Source: Azospirillum brasilense (GTDB lineage: Bacteria; Pseudomonadota; Alphaproteobacteria; Azospirillales; Azospirillaceae). From it: a stretch of 64,000 nt of DNA. Shown here piece after piece: positions 45,824 to 53,753 of this stretch. Location: positions 2,419,501-2,483,500 of the forward strand of contig NZ_CP032345.1 in the NCBI RefSeq assembly GCF_005222205.1, given 5' to 3'. The notes beneath the pieces are model-generated. The model saw only the letters and a list, made by a program, of their open reading frames with translations. It was not told where the DNA came from and made no database searches. The first letter of the stretch is position 1. Each line of letters starts with the position of its first letter. Made by a program: the position numbers and the translations under genes.

Positions 45824-46849
45824 TCAGCCCAGCAGGGCGCGGCTCATCGCCACGTAGAGCGGGATGCCGACGAGGATGTTGAAGGGGAAGGAAATCCCCA
45901 GGCACAGCGGCAGCGACAGGCCAGGGTCGGCGGTAGGCAGTGCATGGCGCAGCGCTGCCGGCACGGCGATGTAGGACGCGCTGGCGCACAGAGTGACCAT
46001 CAGCACCGCATCCCCGAGACCCAAGCCGAGAGCCGAGGCGGCGGCGAGGCCGATGACGGCGCCCAGCAGTGGCATCACCAATCCGAAGGCGATCAGCCGG
46101 GCGCTGAGTGACGCGGCTTCCCGCAGCCGGGACGTGGCGAGATAGCCCATCCCCAGCAGGAACAGGCTGAGCGCTCCGTCCCAGGGGGCCACGAACAGGC
46201 CGCTCAATTTCTCCAGGCCGGGCTTGCCGATCACCAGACCGACCAGAAGCGACCCCGCCAGCAGCAGGACCGATCCGTTGAAGGCCGCTTCCCGAACCGC
46301 CTCGCGCAGCGAACCGCCGCGCTCCTCGTCACGGCCCTCATCACGGCCATCGTCGATGGGCATGGACATCGTGCCCCCGCCGGCCCCGGCCGCCACGGCG
46401 GTCACCCCCGTGGCGCCGGCAAGCAGCAGCCCGGTGATGATGGCCGGCCCTTCCATGATCGCCAGCGCCGCGACCATGTGGCCGCCGAACGGTACGCCGC
46501 TGCTCTCCAGAACCTTGGTGGCGGTGACGAAGGTGACGAGGCTGACGGAGCCGTAATGCGCCGCGACCGCTGCGGCGTTGACGCGGTCCAGTCCGACCGC
46601 CGAGCGCAGCAGGGCAAATCCCAGGAGCGGCATGAGCAGGCTGATCAGCCCGGCCGTCAGAAGGAGCGGCAGGACGGTGGCTGTGTCCGCCGTCGTCAGT
46701 GCGACGCCCCCCTTGAGGCCGATGGCAACGAGCAGATAAGCGGCCAGCGCCTTGTCGAAGCCCTCGGGAAATGGGATTCGCGCGCCCGCCAGCGCGATGA
46801 TCGAACCAAGCATGAAAAACAGAATGGGTGCGGACAACAGCGTGTCCAT
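45824..46849 (-). CDS. SbtA-like sodium-dependent bicarbonate transporter
   Basis: 341 residues, integral membrane protein with about ten hydrophobic helices in two inverted halves. GLKGGVALTTADTATVLP, TAGLISLLMPLLGFALLR, AHYGSVSLVTFVTATKVLE and MVAALAIMEGPAIITGLLLA match the SbtA (DUF897) family; the intracellular loop GGGTMSMPIDDGRDEGRDEE is acidic and charged. It should import bicarbonate with sodium, presumably to supply carboxylases. No SbtB-like (PII) gene accompanies it here, which is the usual partner in cyanobacteria. The AT-rich region upstream contains a palindrome at 46949. Confidence 0.88.
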   Translation of the reverse strand: MDTLLSAPILFFMLGSIIALAGARIPFPEGFDKALAAYLLVAIGLKGGVALTTADTATVLPLLLTAGLISLLMPLLGFALLRSAVGLDRVNAAAVAAHYGSVSLVTFVTATKVLESSGVPFGGHMVAALAIMEGPAIITGLLLAGATGVTAVAAGAGGGTMSMPIDDGRDEGRDEERGGSLREAVREAAFNGSVLLLAGSLLVGLVIGKPGLEKLSGLFVAPWDGALSLFLLGMGYLATSRLREAASLSARLIAFGLVMPLLGAVIGLAAASALGLGLGDAVLMVTLCASASYIAVPAALRHALPTADPGLSLPLCLGISFPFNILVGIPLYVAMSRALLG

Positions 46850-46948
46850 ATCGCAATTCCCTCGTCACGGTTGCCGGGCATCACGGTTGCCGGGCGGGGC
46901 ATAGGCCCGCCCGGCAGGACGATACTGGCGCGAGGTTCTGATTAGAAA

Positions 46949-46961
46949 TTGATAGGATCAA
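46949..46961. promoter_or_regulatory. Perfect palindrome upstream of sbtA
   Basis: TTGAT-AGG-ATCAA (5+3+5) sits about 100 bp before the sbtA ATG in a locally AT-rich stretch. A regulator site is likely; which one is unknown. Confidence 0.45.
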
Positions 46962-47025
46962 AAGCATCCATTAAGATTTTCAATGGGCGAGGTGGGCGGG
47001 ATAGGGAGAAGCGCCCGTTGTCAAA

Positions 47026-48363
47026 TCAGTCCTCCGTCAACGCGTGGGCCATGGCGTCCTGCAACGGCGCCAGCACATAGTCGATGGCACGGCGCTGGCC
47101 GGTCGCGATCAGCACGTCGGCGGGCATGCCCGGATGCAGGGCCGCCGGGCCGAGGCGCTCCAGCGAGCCGGGCAGGGGACGGACGCGGGCCACGAAGTAG
47201 GGGGCGTGGGTCGTCGGGTCGGTCAGGCGGTCGGCGGAAACGTCGACGACGGTGGCGTCGATCGATGGCGTGCGGCGCGGCTTGAAGGCGCTGAGACGCA
47301 CCTGCGCGGTCTGGCCGGCCTTCACCACGTCGATGTCCAGCGGGTCGATGCGCGCCTCGATGGTCGGCGGGCCGCTGTCCGGAACGATGTCCATCAGCGG
47401 CTCACCCGGCTTCACCACGCCACCCACCGTGAAGACGGTCAGCCCGACCACGCGGCCCGGAACGGGGGCGCGGATCTCCGTGCGCTCCACCGCGTCGCGG
47501 GCGGCCTTCAGGCGGGCGGCGGTCTGGTCCAGGGCATTCTGCGCCTCCTCCATCTCCGCGGCGATGTCGGAGCGGCGGGCCGTCTCCTTGGCGTGGAGCT
47601 GGGTGTTGGCGACCGTCACCGCCTGCTCGGCCAGCAGGGCGCGGGCGCGGGATTGATCGCGGGTGCCGGCAAGGTCGGCCATGGCGCGCTTCAATGACAG
47701 GACGCGCAGCTTGCGTTCCAGACCCTTGTTGAAGAGGTCAAGCACGCCGGCCAGTTCCTCCTCGATGTAGACGATCTGCTCGGCTGCCGCGCGCTCCTGG
47801 GCGCGGTGGGCGGTCACCTCGCGCTCGGCCTGGAGGCGTTGCTCGCGCAGCACCGCGATGTCGCCGTCGTGGCGGGTCCAGCGGGCGGCGAACAGCTGCT
47901 GCTGCACGGCCAGGGCGCGTCGGGCGGCGGGTGCTCCATCCACCAGCTCTGCCGGGACGGAGAAGGCGCGCTGCCCGGCGTATTCGGCGCGCAGGCGGGC
48001 CATGCGGACCAGGGCGGCGGCCTGTTCGTTCGTCAGCTCCTCCAAGGTGGCGCGGCTCTGCGTCCCTTCCAGGCGGAGCAAGGTCTGGCCGGCGGCCACC
48101 GTGTCGCCATCGCGCACCGCCAACTCGGCGACGATGCCGCCTTCCAGATGCTGGATGGTCTTGCGGTTGCCGTCCACCACCACCGTGCCCGGCGCGTGGG
48201 CGGCGCTGTCCAGCGGGGCCAGGAACCCCCAGCTGAGCCCGGCGCCCAGCGCCAGGGCGATCACCGCGCAGCCCGCCCGCACCGCCCCGCCGATGGAGGG
48301 CTCGGCGCGGCGCGGCTCCGCCGGGATGGCGTGGCGGCTCAGGATCATGTCGGTTGCCGTCAT
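47026..48363 (-). CDS. Type I secretion membrane-fusion protein (HlyD/PrtE type)
   Basis: 445 residues. A single N-terminal transmembrane helix (GAVRAGCAVIALALGAGLSWGF), a lipoyl-like half (IQHLEGGIVAELAVRDGDTVAAGQ), a long coiled coil (about 110-290), the second half (RTEIRAPVPGRVVGLTVFTVGG) and the conserved C-terminal beta-barrel (PGMPADVLIATGQRRAIDYVLAPLQ). This is the adaptor that joins the inner-membrane exporter to a TolC-like outer channel. No TolC is encoded here. It starts 14 bp after the exporter gene and is co-transcribed with it. Confidence 0.93.
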   Translation of the reverse strand: MTATDMILSRHAIPAEPRRAEPSIGGAVRAGCAVIALALGAGLSWGFLAPLDSAAHAPGTVVVDGNRKTIQHLEGGIVAELAVRDGDTVAAGQTLLRLEGTQSRATLEELTNEQAAALVRMARLRAEYAGQRAFSVPAELVDGAPAARRALAVQQQLFAARWTRHDGDIAVLREQRLQAEREVTAHRAQERAAAEQIVYIEEELAGVLDLFNKGLERKLRVLSLKRAMADLAGTRDQSRARALLAEQAVTVANTQLHAKETARRSDIAAEMEEAQNALDQTAARLKAARDAVERTEIRAPVPGRVVGLTVFTVGGVVKPGEPLMDIVPDSGPPTIEARIDPLDIDVVKAGQTAQVRLSAFKPRRTPSIDATVVDVSADRLTDPTTHAPYFVARVRPLPGSLERLGPAALHPGMPADVLIATGQRRAIDYVLAPLQDAMAHALTED

Positions 48364-48377
48364 TTCGAAAACTCCGG

Positions 48378-50120
48378 TCAGAGGGTGGCAGCGGCGGGAG
48401 CAGGGGCAGTGGCTGGGGCCGGGGTGGCGCCCATGCGCCGGACCATTTCGGCACGCGTGGCGGTCTGGTCGATCATGCCGTCGCGAAGCACGACGATGCG
48501 GTCGACCGCGTTGAGGACGGAGGCGCGGTGAGCGATCACCACCACGGCGGCACCGCCGGCCTTGGCCTCCGCGATGGCTTGCAGGAGCGCCGCCTCGCCG
48601 GCCTGGTCCAGGTTCGCGTTGGGCTCGTCGAGTACGAGCAGGCGGGGATCGCCGTAGAGGGCGCGGGCGAGGGCGATGCGCTGCCGCTGCCCGCCGGAGA
48701 GCCGGGCGCCGCCCTCGCCGATTGCCGTTTGGTAGCCGTCGGGGAGGCGGCCGATCATCTCATGCACGCCGGCCTGCCGCGCCGCCGCGGTGACCAGCGC
48801 CGGGTCGGGCTCGCCCAGCCGGGCGATGGCGTCCTCCACGGTGTCGCCGAGCAGGCCGACGCCCTGCGGCAGGTAGCCGACATGCCGGCCGCAGTCGTCG
48901 CGGTGCCAGCGCCACACATTGTGGCCGTCGAGATAGACGCCGCCCTGGGTCGGCTCCAGAACGCCGACCAGCAGCCGGGCCAGGGTGGACTTGCCCGCCG
49001 CCGAGGGACCGACGATGCCCACCGCCTCGCCCGGCTCCACCGAGAAGGACAGCCCGCGCAACGTCGGGCGGTCCGACCCCGGCGGGACGTAGGTCACGCG
49101 GTCCAGCAGCAGGGAGCCGCTGGGGCGGGGCAGGGGGGCGCCCGGCGCGGGCACGGCGTCCGCCGTGAACAAGCCGCGCAGGCGGCGCAGGCTCTCGCGG
49201 GCCGAGGACCAGTTGCGCCAGGAGTCGATCAACTGCTCGAAGGGCGCCAACGCACGGCCCATCAGGATGGAGGCGGCCAGCATGCTGCCGGGCGACACCT
49301 GCCGGTCCAGCACCAGCATCGTGCCGGCGGCGAGGATCGCCACCTGGGCGGTCATTCGGCAGACCTTGGCGAGCGAGGCGACGGCCTGTGCCCGTCCCGC
49401 GGTTTGGTTGACCAGACGCAGATGGTCGTCCTGGACCGCCTGCCAGCGGCGGCGCAAGGTGCCCATCATGCCCATGGCGGCGACGGCCTCCACCCCAAGG
49501 GACGCCGCCTCGACCTCGGCGCCATGACGGCACAGGGCGCGGTTGGCCTCGGCGGCGCCGGGCATGGTCAGCAGCCGGCCGAGCAGGCTCACCCCGACCA
49601 GACAGAGAATGCTGCCGCCGCAGACGAGGCCGTAGAGCGGGTGGATCAGCGTCAGGAACAGCAGGAAGACGAGGCTGAGCGCGGCGTCGAGCGGGGCAGT
49701 GAGGCTTGGCCCGGACAGGAACTGACGCAGCTCGTTGAGGTCGCGCAGAACCTGGGCCGGGCGGCTGGGACCGCCGCGCAGCAGGCCGCCCATCGACGCC
49801 TCCAGCGCGTCCATGGTCAGGCTGCGCGCCGCCAGATGGCCCATGGCCTGGGTCAGCCGCCCGCGGATCGCCTCGACCAGCCCGAACACGGCGAAGCAGC
49901 CCAGCGCCAGCAGCGACAGGGCCACCAGGGTCTCCACGCTGCGGCTGCCCAGCACGCGGTCGTAGACCTGCATGGTGTAGAGCGGCATCGCCAGCTGGAT
50001 GAGGGCGAGAAAGACGCTGAAACCACCCGCGGCGGCAAGGCCGGTGGCGATGCGCCGACGGATCGTGCGCAGGGCGGGCGGGCCTGCCGGAGACGTATCG
50101 CGGGTTTCCCGTGCGGCCAT
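48378..50120 (-). CDS. Type I secretion ABC exporter (PrtD/AprD type)
   Basis: 580 residues. N-terminal six-helix membrane domain (FSVFLALIQLAMPLYTMQVYDRVLGSRS is the family signature start) followed by the ABC domain with Walker A VGPSAAGKSTLARLL, signature RLSGGQRQRIALARALYG and Walker B LLVLDEPNANLD. PrtD-type exporters lack the C39 peptidase-like domain of HlyB, as here. It should export the RTX protein encoded immediately upstream and possibly the giant adhesin. The C-terminal tail is Pro/Ala-rich. Confidence 0.94.
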   Translation of the reverse strand: MAARETRDTSPAGPPALRTIRRRIATGLAAAGGFSVFLALIQLAMPLYTMQVYDRVLGSRSVETLVALSLLALGCFAVFGLVEAIRGRLTQAMGHLAARSLTMDALEASMGGLLRGGPSRPAQVLRDLNELRQFLSGPSLTAPLDAALSLVFLLFLTLIHPLYGLVCGGSILCLVGVSLLGRLLTMPGAAEANRALCRHGAEVEAASLGVEAVAAMGMMGTLRRRWQAVQDDHLRLVNQTAGRAQAVASLAKVCRMTAQVAILAAGTMLVLDRQVSPGSMLAASILMGRALAPFEQLIDSWRNWSSARESLRRLRGLFTADAVPAPGAPLPRPSGSLLLDRVTYVPPGSDRPTLRGLSFSVEPGEAVGIVGPSAAGKSTLARLLVGVLEPTQGGVYLDGHNVWRWHRDDCGRHVGYLPQGVGLLGDTVEDAIARLGEPDPALVTAAARQAGVHEMIGRLPDGYQTAIGEGGARLSGGQRQRIALARALYGDPRLLVLDEPNANLDQAGEAALLQAIAEAKAGGAAVVVIAHRASVLNAVDRIVVLRDGMIDQTATRAEMVRRMGATPAPATAPAPAAATL

Positions 50121-50201
50121 GGGAAGGGCGCTCCTGTCGTCTGGAGAAGGGAAAGGGGCGCGCCGGGAAGGACGGCGCGCCCGGGACCTCGGTCAGGCGG
50201 A

Positions 50202-50831
50202 TCAGTAGAAGGAGATGTCGCCCATCGGGTTGTCGCCCTTCACGATCAGGTCGTGGAAGCCGGTGTCGTTGGCCGCGTTCCACGTGACGACGTAATTGCC
50301 GTCCTTCTGCCAGATGCTGTATTGGCCGTCGGCGGGCGCGCTGGTCGAGCCGGCGTAGCTGTAGCTGCCCTTCAGCCAGATCTGGTCTTCGTCCTTGAAG
50401 TCGGTGATGGTGTCGGCCTGGCCGGCGTAGATGTCGCCGCTGTCCTTCGTCTCGAAGAAGAACCAGTCGGCCCCGGCCCCGCCGGTCATCTGGTCCTTCC
50501 CCATGCCACCGTAGAGGTCGTCGAAGGTGTCGCCGCCGCTCAGCGTGTCGTCGCCCTCGCCGCCGTAGAGCTTGTCGTACCCGCTCTCGCCGTAGAGCTG
50601 GTCGTTGCCGCTGCCGCCATAGAGCGTGTCGGTGCCGTAATAGCCCAGCAGCAGGTCGTTGCCCGACTCGCCGTAGAGCACGTCGTTGCCGTTCCAGCCG
50701 TCCAGCGTGTCGTTGCCGGACCAGCCGAGGATGGTGTCGTTGCCGTCATAGCCCTGCACGTAGTCATTGCTGACGCCGTACTTGATCATGTCGAGGTAGT
50801 CGGCGTTGTTGGTGCCATAGACGTTTGCCAT
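50202..50831 (-). CDS. Small RTX calcium-binding protein, probable type I secretion cargo
   Basis: 209 residues from the ATG at 50831 (MANVYGTNNADYLDMIKYG). About nine nonapeptide GGxGxDxxx-like repeats (GYDGNDTILGWSGNDTLDGW to GGEGDDTLSGG) fold into a Ca2+ beta-roll, and the C-terminal 80 residues include DWFFFETKDSGDIYAGQAD and a typical T1SS end (DISFY). There is no N-terminal signal. It is the first gene of the unit: RTX, exporter, adaptor, all minus strand. No enzymatic domain is seen, so it may act as a surface or matrix structural protein. Confidence 0.9.
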   Translation of the reverse strand: MANVYGTNNADYLDMIKYGVSNDYVQGYDGNDTILGWSGNDTLDGWNGNDVLYGESGNDLLLGYYGTDTLYGGSGNDQLYGESGYDKLYGGEGDDTLSGGDTFDDLYGGMGKDQMTGGAGADWFFFETKDSGDIYAGQADTITDFKDEDQIWLKGSYSYAGSTSAPADGQYSIWQKDGNYVVTWNAANDTGFHDLIVKGDNPMGDISFY

Positions 50832-51007
50832 GATGCGTTTCCTTCGGATCAGGGGATTGTGCCGTGCAAGGAGAGATGCTTCATTCGGCTTTATTCTTGC
50901 CGGTTCGCTCTGAAGACCTCGCCCTTGCACAGCCATTCTTCCCGGATCGGGCATCCGGCACTGTTGTCTACTTCACAGTTTTGAACAGGAGAGAAAAAAC
51001 GCCGCGA

Positions 51008-51364
51008 TCAGCGCCGCCGGTGCAGGATCATCCCGCCATGGTGCAGCACCCCGTCGATGAAATCGCCGTCGGCGGTGAAGCCGGTGTCGTCCCAATAGTC
51101 GATGTGGTCGCCGGTGACCCGATAGCGTCCCTGGTACGCCTTCTCCCGGCTGCCCCGCGCCTCGACGTAGCGGTTGTTGGGGAGAAGCTCGTGGCGGACG
51201 CGGCCGTCCTCCGTCACCCACAGGCCGACATAGGGGTGATCCGCTTGCTGCACTTCAGACCGGTCGGCGGTCTGGGCGAGCGCCTTGCGGTCGGGCAGGG
51301 CCTCGGCGCCGGAGGCGAGCAGGGCGGCGGTCAGGGTGGCGGTCCGGGCGAACGCGCGTTTCAT
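51008..51364 (-). CDS. Atu4866-like small secreted protein, 118 aa
   Basis: A signal-peptide-like start (TATLTAALLASGAEA) is followed by YVGLWVTEDGRVRHELLPNN, a beta-rich core, and GDHIDYWDDTGFTADGDFID to the end. This conserved pattern matches the Agrobacterium Atu4866 family, a small beta-barrel of unknown function. It is the last gene of an operon with a CMD-like gene (ATGA overlap at 51361-51364) and an SDR gene, and may bind or present a small ligand for them; this is inference. Confidence 0.8.
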   Translation of the reverse strand: MKRAFARTATLTAALLASGAEALPDRKALAQTADRSEVQQADHPYVGLWVTEDGRVRHELLPNNRYVEARGSREKAYQGRYRVTGDHIDYWDDTGFTADGDFIDGVLHHGGMILHRRR

Positions 51365-51870
51365 GGCGTGCCTCCTTCCGACGGGCGGCGCTCGGCGAAC
51401 AGCTCCGACAGGGTGCGCGCGGCGGAGATCGCGCGGGGGAAGCCCGCCGGGACGGTGACCATGTAGATGATCTCCTTCAGCTCGTCCTCGGAGATACCGG
51501 CGTTGAGCGCGTAACCGGCATGGATCTTCATGAAGGCCGTCTCGCCGATGGCAGCGAAGGCGGCGACCGCCGCCAGCTGGCGGGTTCGCGTGTCCAGCCC
51601 CGGCCGCGACCAGACGTCGCCCAGCGCGTAAGCCTCGGTGGCCTCCGCCAGGAAGGGAAACTCCTCGCGCATCCGCTCCAGGGTGGGCTGGGGCTGGCCG
51701 TTGTTCAGGCGGCTGATCACCTCGCCGCCGCGCTTGGCGCGCTCCTCCGTGGTCAGGGCGCTGGCCAGGGCGGGGGCGGGCATCGCCGGAACCGCGGCGA
51801 GCAGCCCCGCCGCGACGAGGGTGCGCAGGCGCGCCGGCTGACGGGTGAGAGTATCGGTGCCGTGGGTCAT
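51361..51870 (-). CDS. Carboxymuconolactone decarboxylase-like protein with signal sequence
   Basis: 169 residues. The CMD core is visible (TRQLAAVAAFAAIGETAFMK, IHAGYALNAGISEDELKEII) and the family motif of the helical fold is complete, but the redox Cys pair of AhpD proteins is absent. An N-terminal hydrophobic segment (LVAAGLLAAVPAMPAPALASA) suggests export, which is unusual in this mostly cytosolic family. Reaction unknown. It overlaps the Atu4866-like gene start and is 26 bp from the SDR gene. Confidence 0.82.
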   Translation of the reverse strand: MTHGTDTLTRQPARLRTLVAAGLLAAVPAMPAPALASALTTEERAKRGGEVISRLNNGQPQPTLERMREEFPFLAEATEAYALGDVWSRPGLDTRTRQLAAVAAFAAIGETAFMKIHAGYALNAGISEDELKEIIYMVTVPAGFPRAISAARTLSELFAERRPSEGGTP

Positions 51871-51896
51871 GCTTGGCCTTCTCCTCGATGGTGGGC

Positions 51897-52628
51897 TCAA
51901 TGGCTGGCCGTGGGACGGACCACGATCTCGTTGGTGTCGACGTCGTCCGGCTGCTCGATGGCGTGCAGGATGGCCCGCCCGATGGCGTCCGGCTTGATGG
52001 AGACGGCGCGGTAGGTCCGCATCAACTCCTCGGCCTCCGGGTCGGTGATGGTGTGGGCCAGCTCCGATTCCACGACGCCGGGGCAGATGCAGGTGACGCG
52101 CAGCCGTTCGTTCTCCTGGCGCAGCCCGTCGGAAATGGCCCGCACCGCGTACTTCGTCGCGCAGTAGACGGCGGCGGTCGGCGAGACGGCGAGCGCCCCG
52201 ATGGAGGCGATGTTGATGATCTGGCCGAAGCCCTGGCCGTTCATGACCGGCAGCACCGCGGCGATGCCGTAGAGGACGCCGCGGATGTTCACGTCGATCA
52301 TGCGGTCCCATTCCTCGACCTTCAGCGAGGCCATGGGGGAGAGCGGCATGACCCCGGCGTTGTTGACCAGCACGTCGATGCGTCCGAACCGCTCCTGCGC
52401 GAAGGCTGCGAAGGCGGCCATGTCCTCGCGGCTGGTCACGTCCAGCGCACGGACCTCGGCAATTCCGCCCCCGGCCCGGATGTCGGCGGCCAGGGCCTCC
52501 AGCCGGTCCGTCCGCCGGGCGCCGAGCACCAGCTTCGCCCCGGCGGCGCCGAGGACGCGGGCGGTGCCCTCGCCGATGCCGCTGGAGGCGCCGGTGATGA
52601 GGATCGTCTTGTCGGTGATCGCGGTCAT
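51897..52628 (-). CDS. Short-chain dehydrogenase/reductase
   Basis: 243 residues, a classical SDR. Rossmann cofactor motif ILITGASSGIGEGTA with an Arg-rich acceptor region (GARRTDRLEAL) favouring NADP(H), NNAG at DVLVNNAGVMPL, catalytic Ser in IASIGALAVSP and the YxxxK motif in AVYCATKYAVRAI. It begins the SDR-CMD-Atu4866-like operon, and the divergent LysR gene at 52736 probably regulates it through the operator at 52717. Substrate unknown. Confidence 0.92.
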   Translation of the reverse strand: MTAITDKTILITGASSGIGEGTARVLGAAGAKLVLGARRTDRLEALAADIRAGGGIAEVRALDVTSREDMAAFAAFAQERFGRIDVLVNNAGVMPLSPMASLKVEEWDRMIDVNIRGVLYGIAAVLPVMNGQGFGQIINIASIGALAVSPTAAVYCATKYAVRAISDGLRQENERLRVTCICPGVVESELAHTITDPEAEELMRTYRAVSIKPDAIGRAILHAIEQPDDVDTNEIVVRPTASH

Positions 52629-52716
52629 GGTCTGCTCCTCTCCGTCGATCGTTGCGGTGACGGAGAAAAGCTATGTCTTGCGGGTGGAATGTTCGAGTTG
52701 CCAATCATGAACGGGC

Positions 52717-52735
52717 TGGTTAGCATTCCTAACCA
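52717..52735. promoter_or_regulatory. LysR-type operator between SDR and LysR genes
   Basis: TGGTTAG-CATTC-CTAACCA is a perfect 7+5+7 palindrome containing the LysR box T-N11-A. It ends exactly one base before the LysR start codon at 52736, so binding would autoregulate the regulator and control the divergent SDR operon. Confidence 0.75.
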
Positions 52736-53656
52736 ATGAACGATCCCTTCGAAGGCATGGCGGCGTTTCTGGCGGTCGCCGAGACGCTCAATTTCCGCCG
52801 GGCGTCCGAGCGCCTGGGCGTCACCCGCTCCGCCGTCAGCCAAGCGGTCCGCCGGCTGGAGGACCGGATCGGCGTGCCGTTGCTGCAGAGGACGACGCGC
52901 AGCGTCCGGCTGACCGACGCGGGCGCGCATCTGCTCGCCGCGACGCGCCCGGCGCTGGCGGAGGTCGGCACGGCACTGGAGAGCATCGCCTCAGCGCACG
53001 GTGCACCGGCCGGCACGCTGCGGCTGGCCGTCTCGTCCATCGCGGAAAGCATCCTGGAGGGGGAGGCGCTGGCCGGCTTCCTCGCCGCCTACCCCTCCGT
53101 CGGCATCGACATCCTGGTGACCGATGAAGAGTTCGACATCGTCGCGGCGGGATTCGACGCGGGCGTCCGGCTTGGCGAAGCCATCGAGCAGGACATGATC
53201 GCGGTCCCGGTCTCCGCCCCGCAGCGGCAACTGGTGGTGGGTTCACCCGCCTATCTGGCGGAGGCCGGCCGCCCAACCCATCCGCGCGACCTGCTCGCCC
53301 ACCGCTGCATCGGCTGGCGTCCGGCGCCGGACGTGGCGCCCTACCGCTGGGAGTTCACCGAGGACGGCCGCGACTTCGACATCGCGGTGAACCCGCGGGT
53401 CGCCACCAACGACATGGGCATGATGGTCCGGCTGGCCCTGGCCGGTGCCGGGCTCACCTGTGGCATGGAGGAAACCTTCCGGCCCCATCTGGAGCGCGGC
53501 GCGCTGGAAGCCGTCCTGGAGGGCTTTTGCCCGCCGTTTACCGGCTTCCACCTCTACTACCCCAGCCGCCGGACGGTGCCGCCGCGGCTGCGCGCCCTCA
53601 TCGACCATTTGCGGGCGCGGAACGGCGCATCGCCGGGGGCGTCACGTCAAGGGTGA
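52736..53656 (+). CDS. LysR-family transcriptional regulator (divergent from SDR operon)
   Basis: 306 residues. The helix-turn-helix is FEGMAAFLAVAETLNFRRAS to VTRSAVSQAVRRLEDRIG, followed by the effector domain (GTLRLAVSSIAESILEGEAL). The second half resembles LysR regulators of aromatic or SDR genes (DAGVRLGEAIEQDMIAVPVS is the usual pattern). It lies 107 bp from, and is divergent to, the SDR operon with the palindrome at 52717, the normal LysR arrangement. Confidence 0.93.
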   Translation: MNDPFEGMAAFLAVAETLNFRRASERLGVTRSAVSQAVRRLEDRIGVPLLQRTTRSVRLTDAGAHLLAATRPALAEVGTALESIASAHGAPAGTLRLAVSSIAESILEGEALAGFLAAYPSVGIDILVTDEEFDIVAAGFDAGVRLGEAIEQDMIAVPVSAPQRQLVVGSPAYLAEAGRPTHPRDLLAHRCIGWRPAPDVAPYRWEFTEDGRDFDIAVNPRVATNDMGMMVRLALAGAGLTCGMEETFRPHLERGALEAVLEGFCPPFTGFHLYYPSRRTVPPRLRALIDHLRARNGASPGASRQG

Positions 53657-53690
53657 GTCGAGGCTTTGCCGTGCCATCAGCGCAAACGGA

Positions 53691-53732
53691 AACGGCGGGT
53701 GCCGGAGCCCGAAGGCCCCGGCACCCGCCGTT
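53691..53732. terminator. Terminator between LysR gene and the giant RTX gene
   Basis: AACGGCGGGTGCCGG and CCGGCACCCGCCGTT are perfect 15-bp arms with a 12-base loop. Both convergent genes end near it. Confidence 0.85.
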
Positions 53733-53753
53733 CCGTCTGGCGTTATGCCCGCC

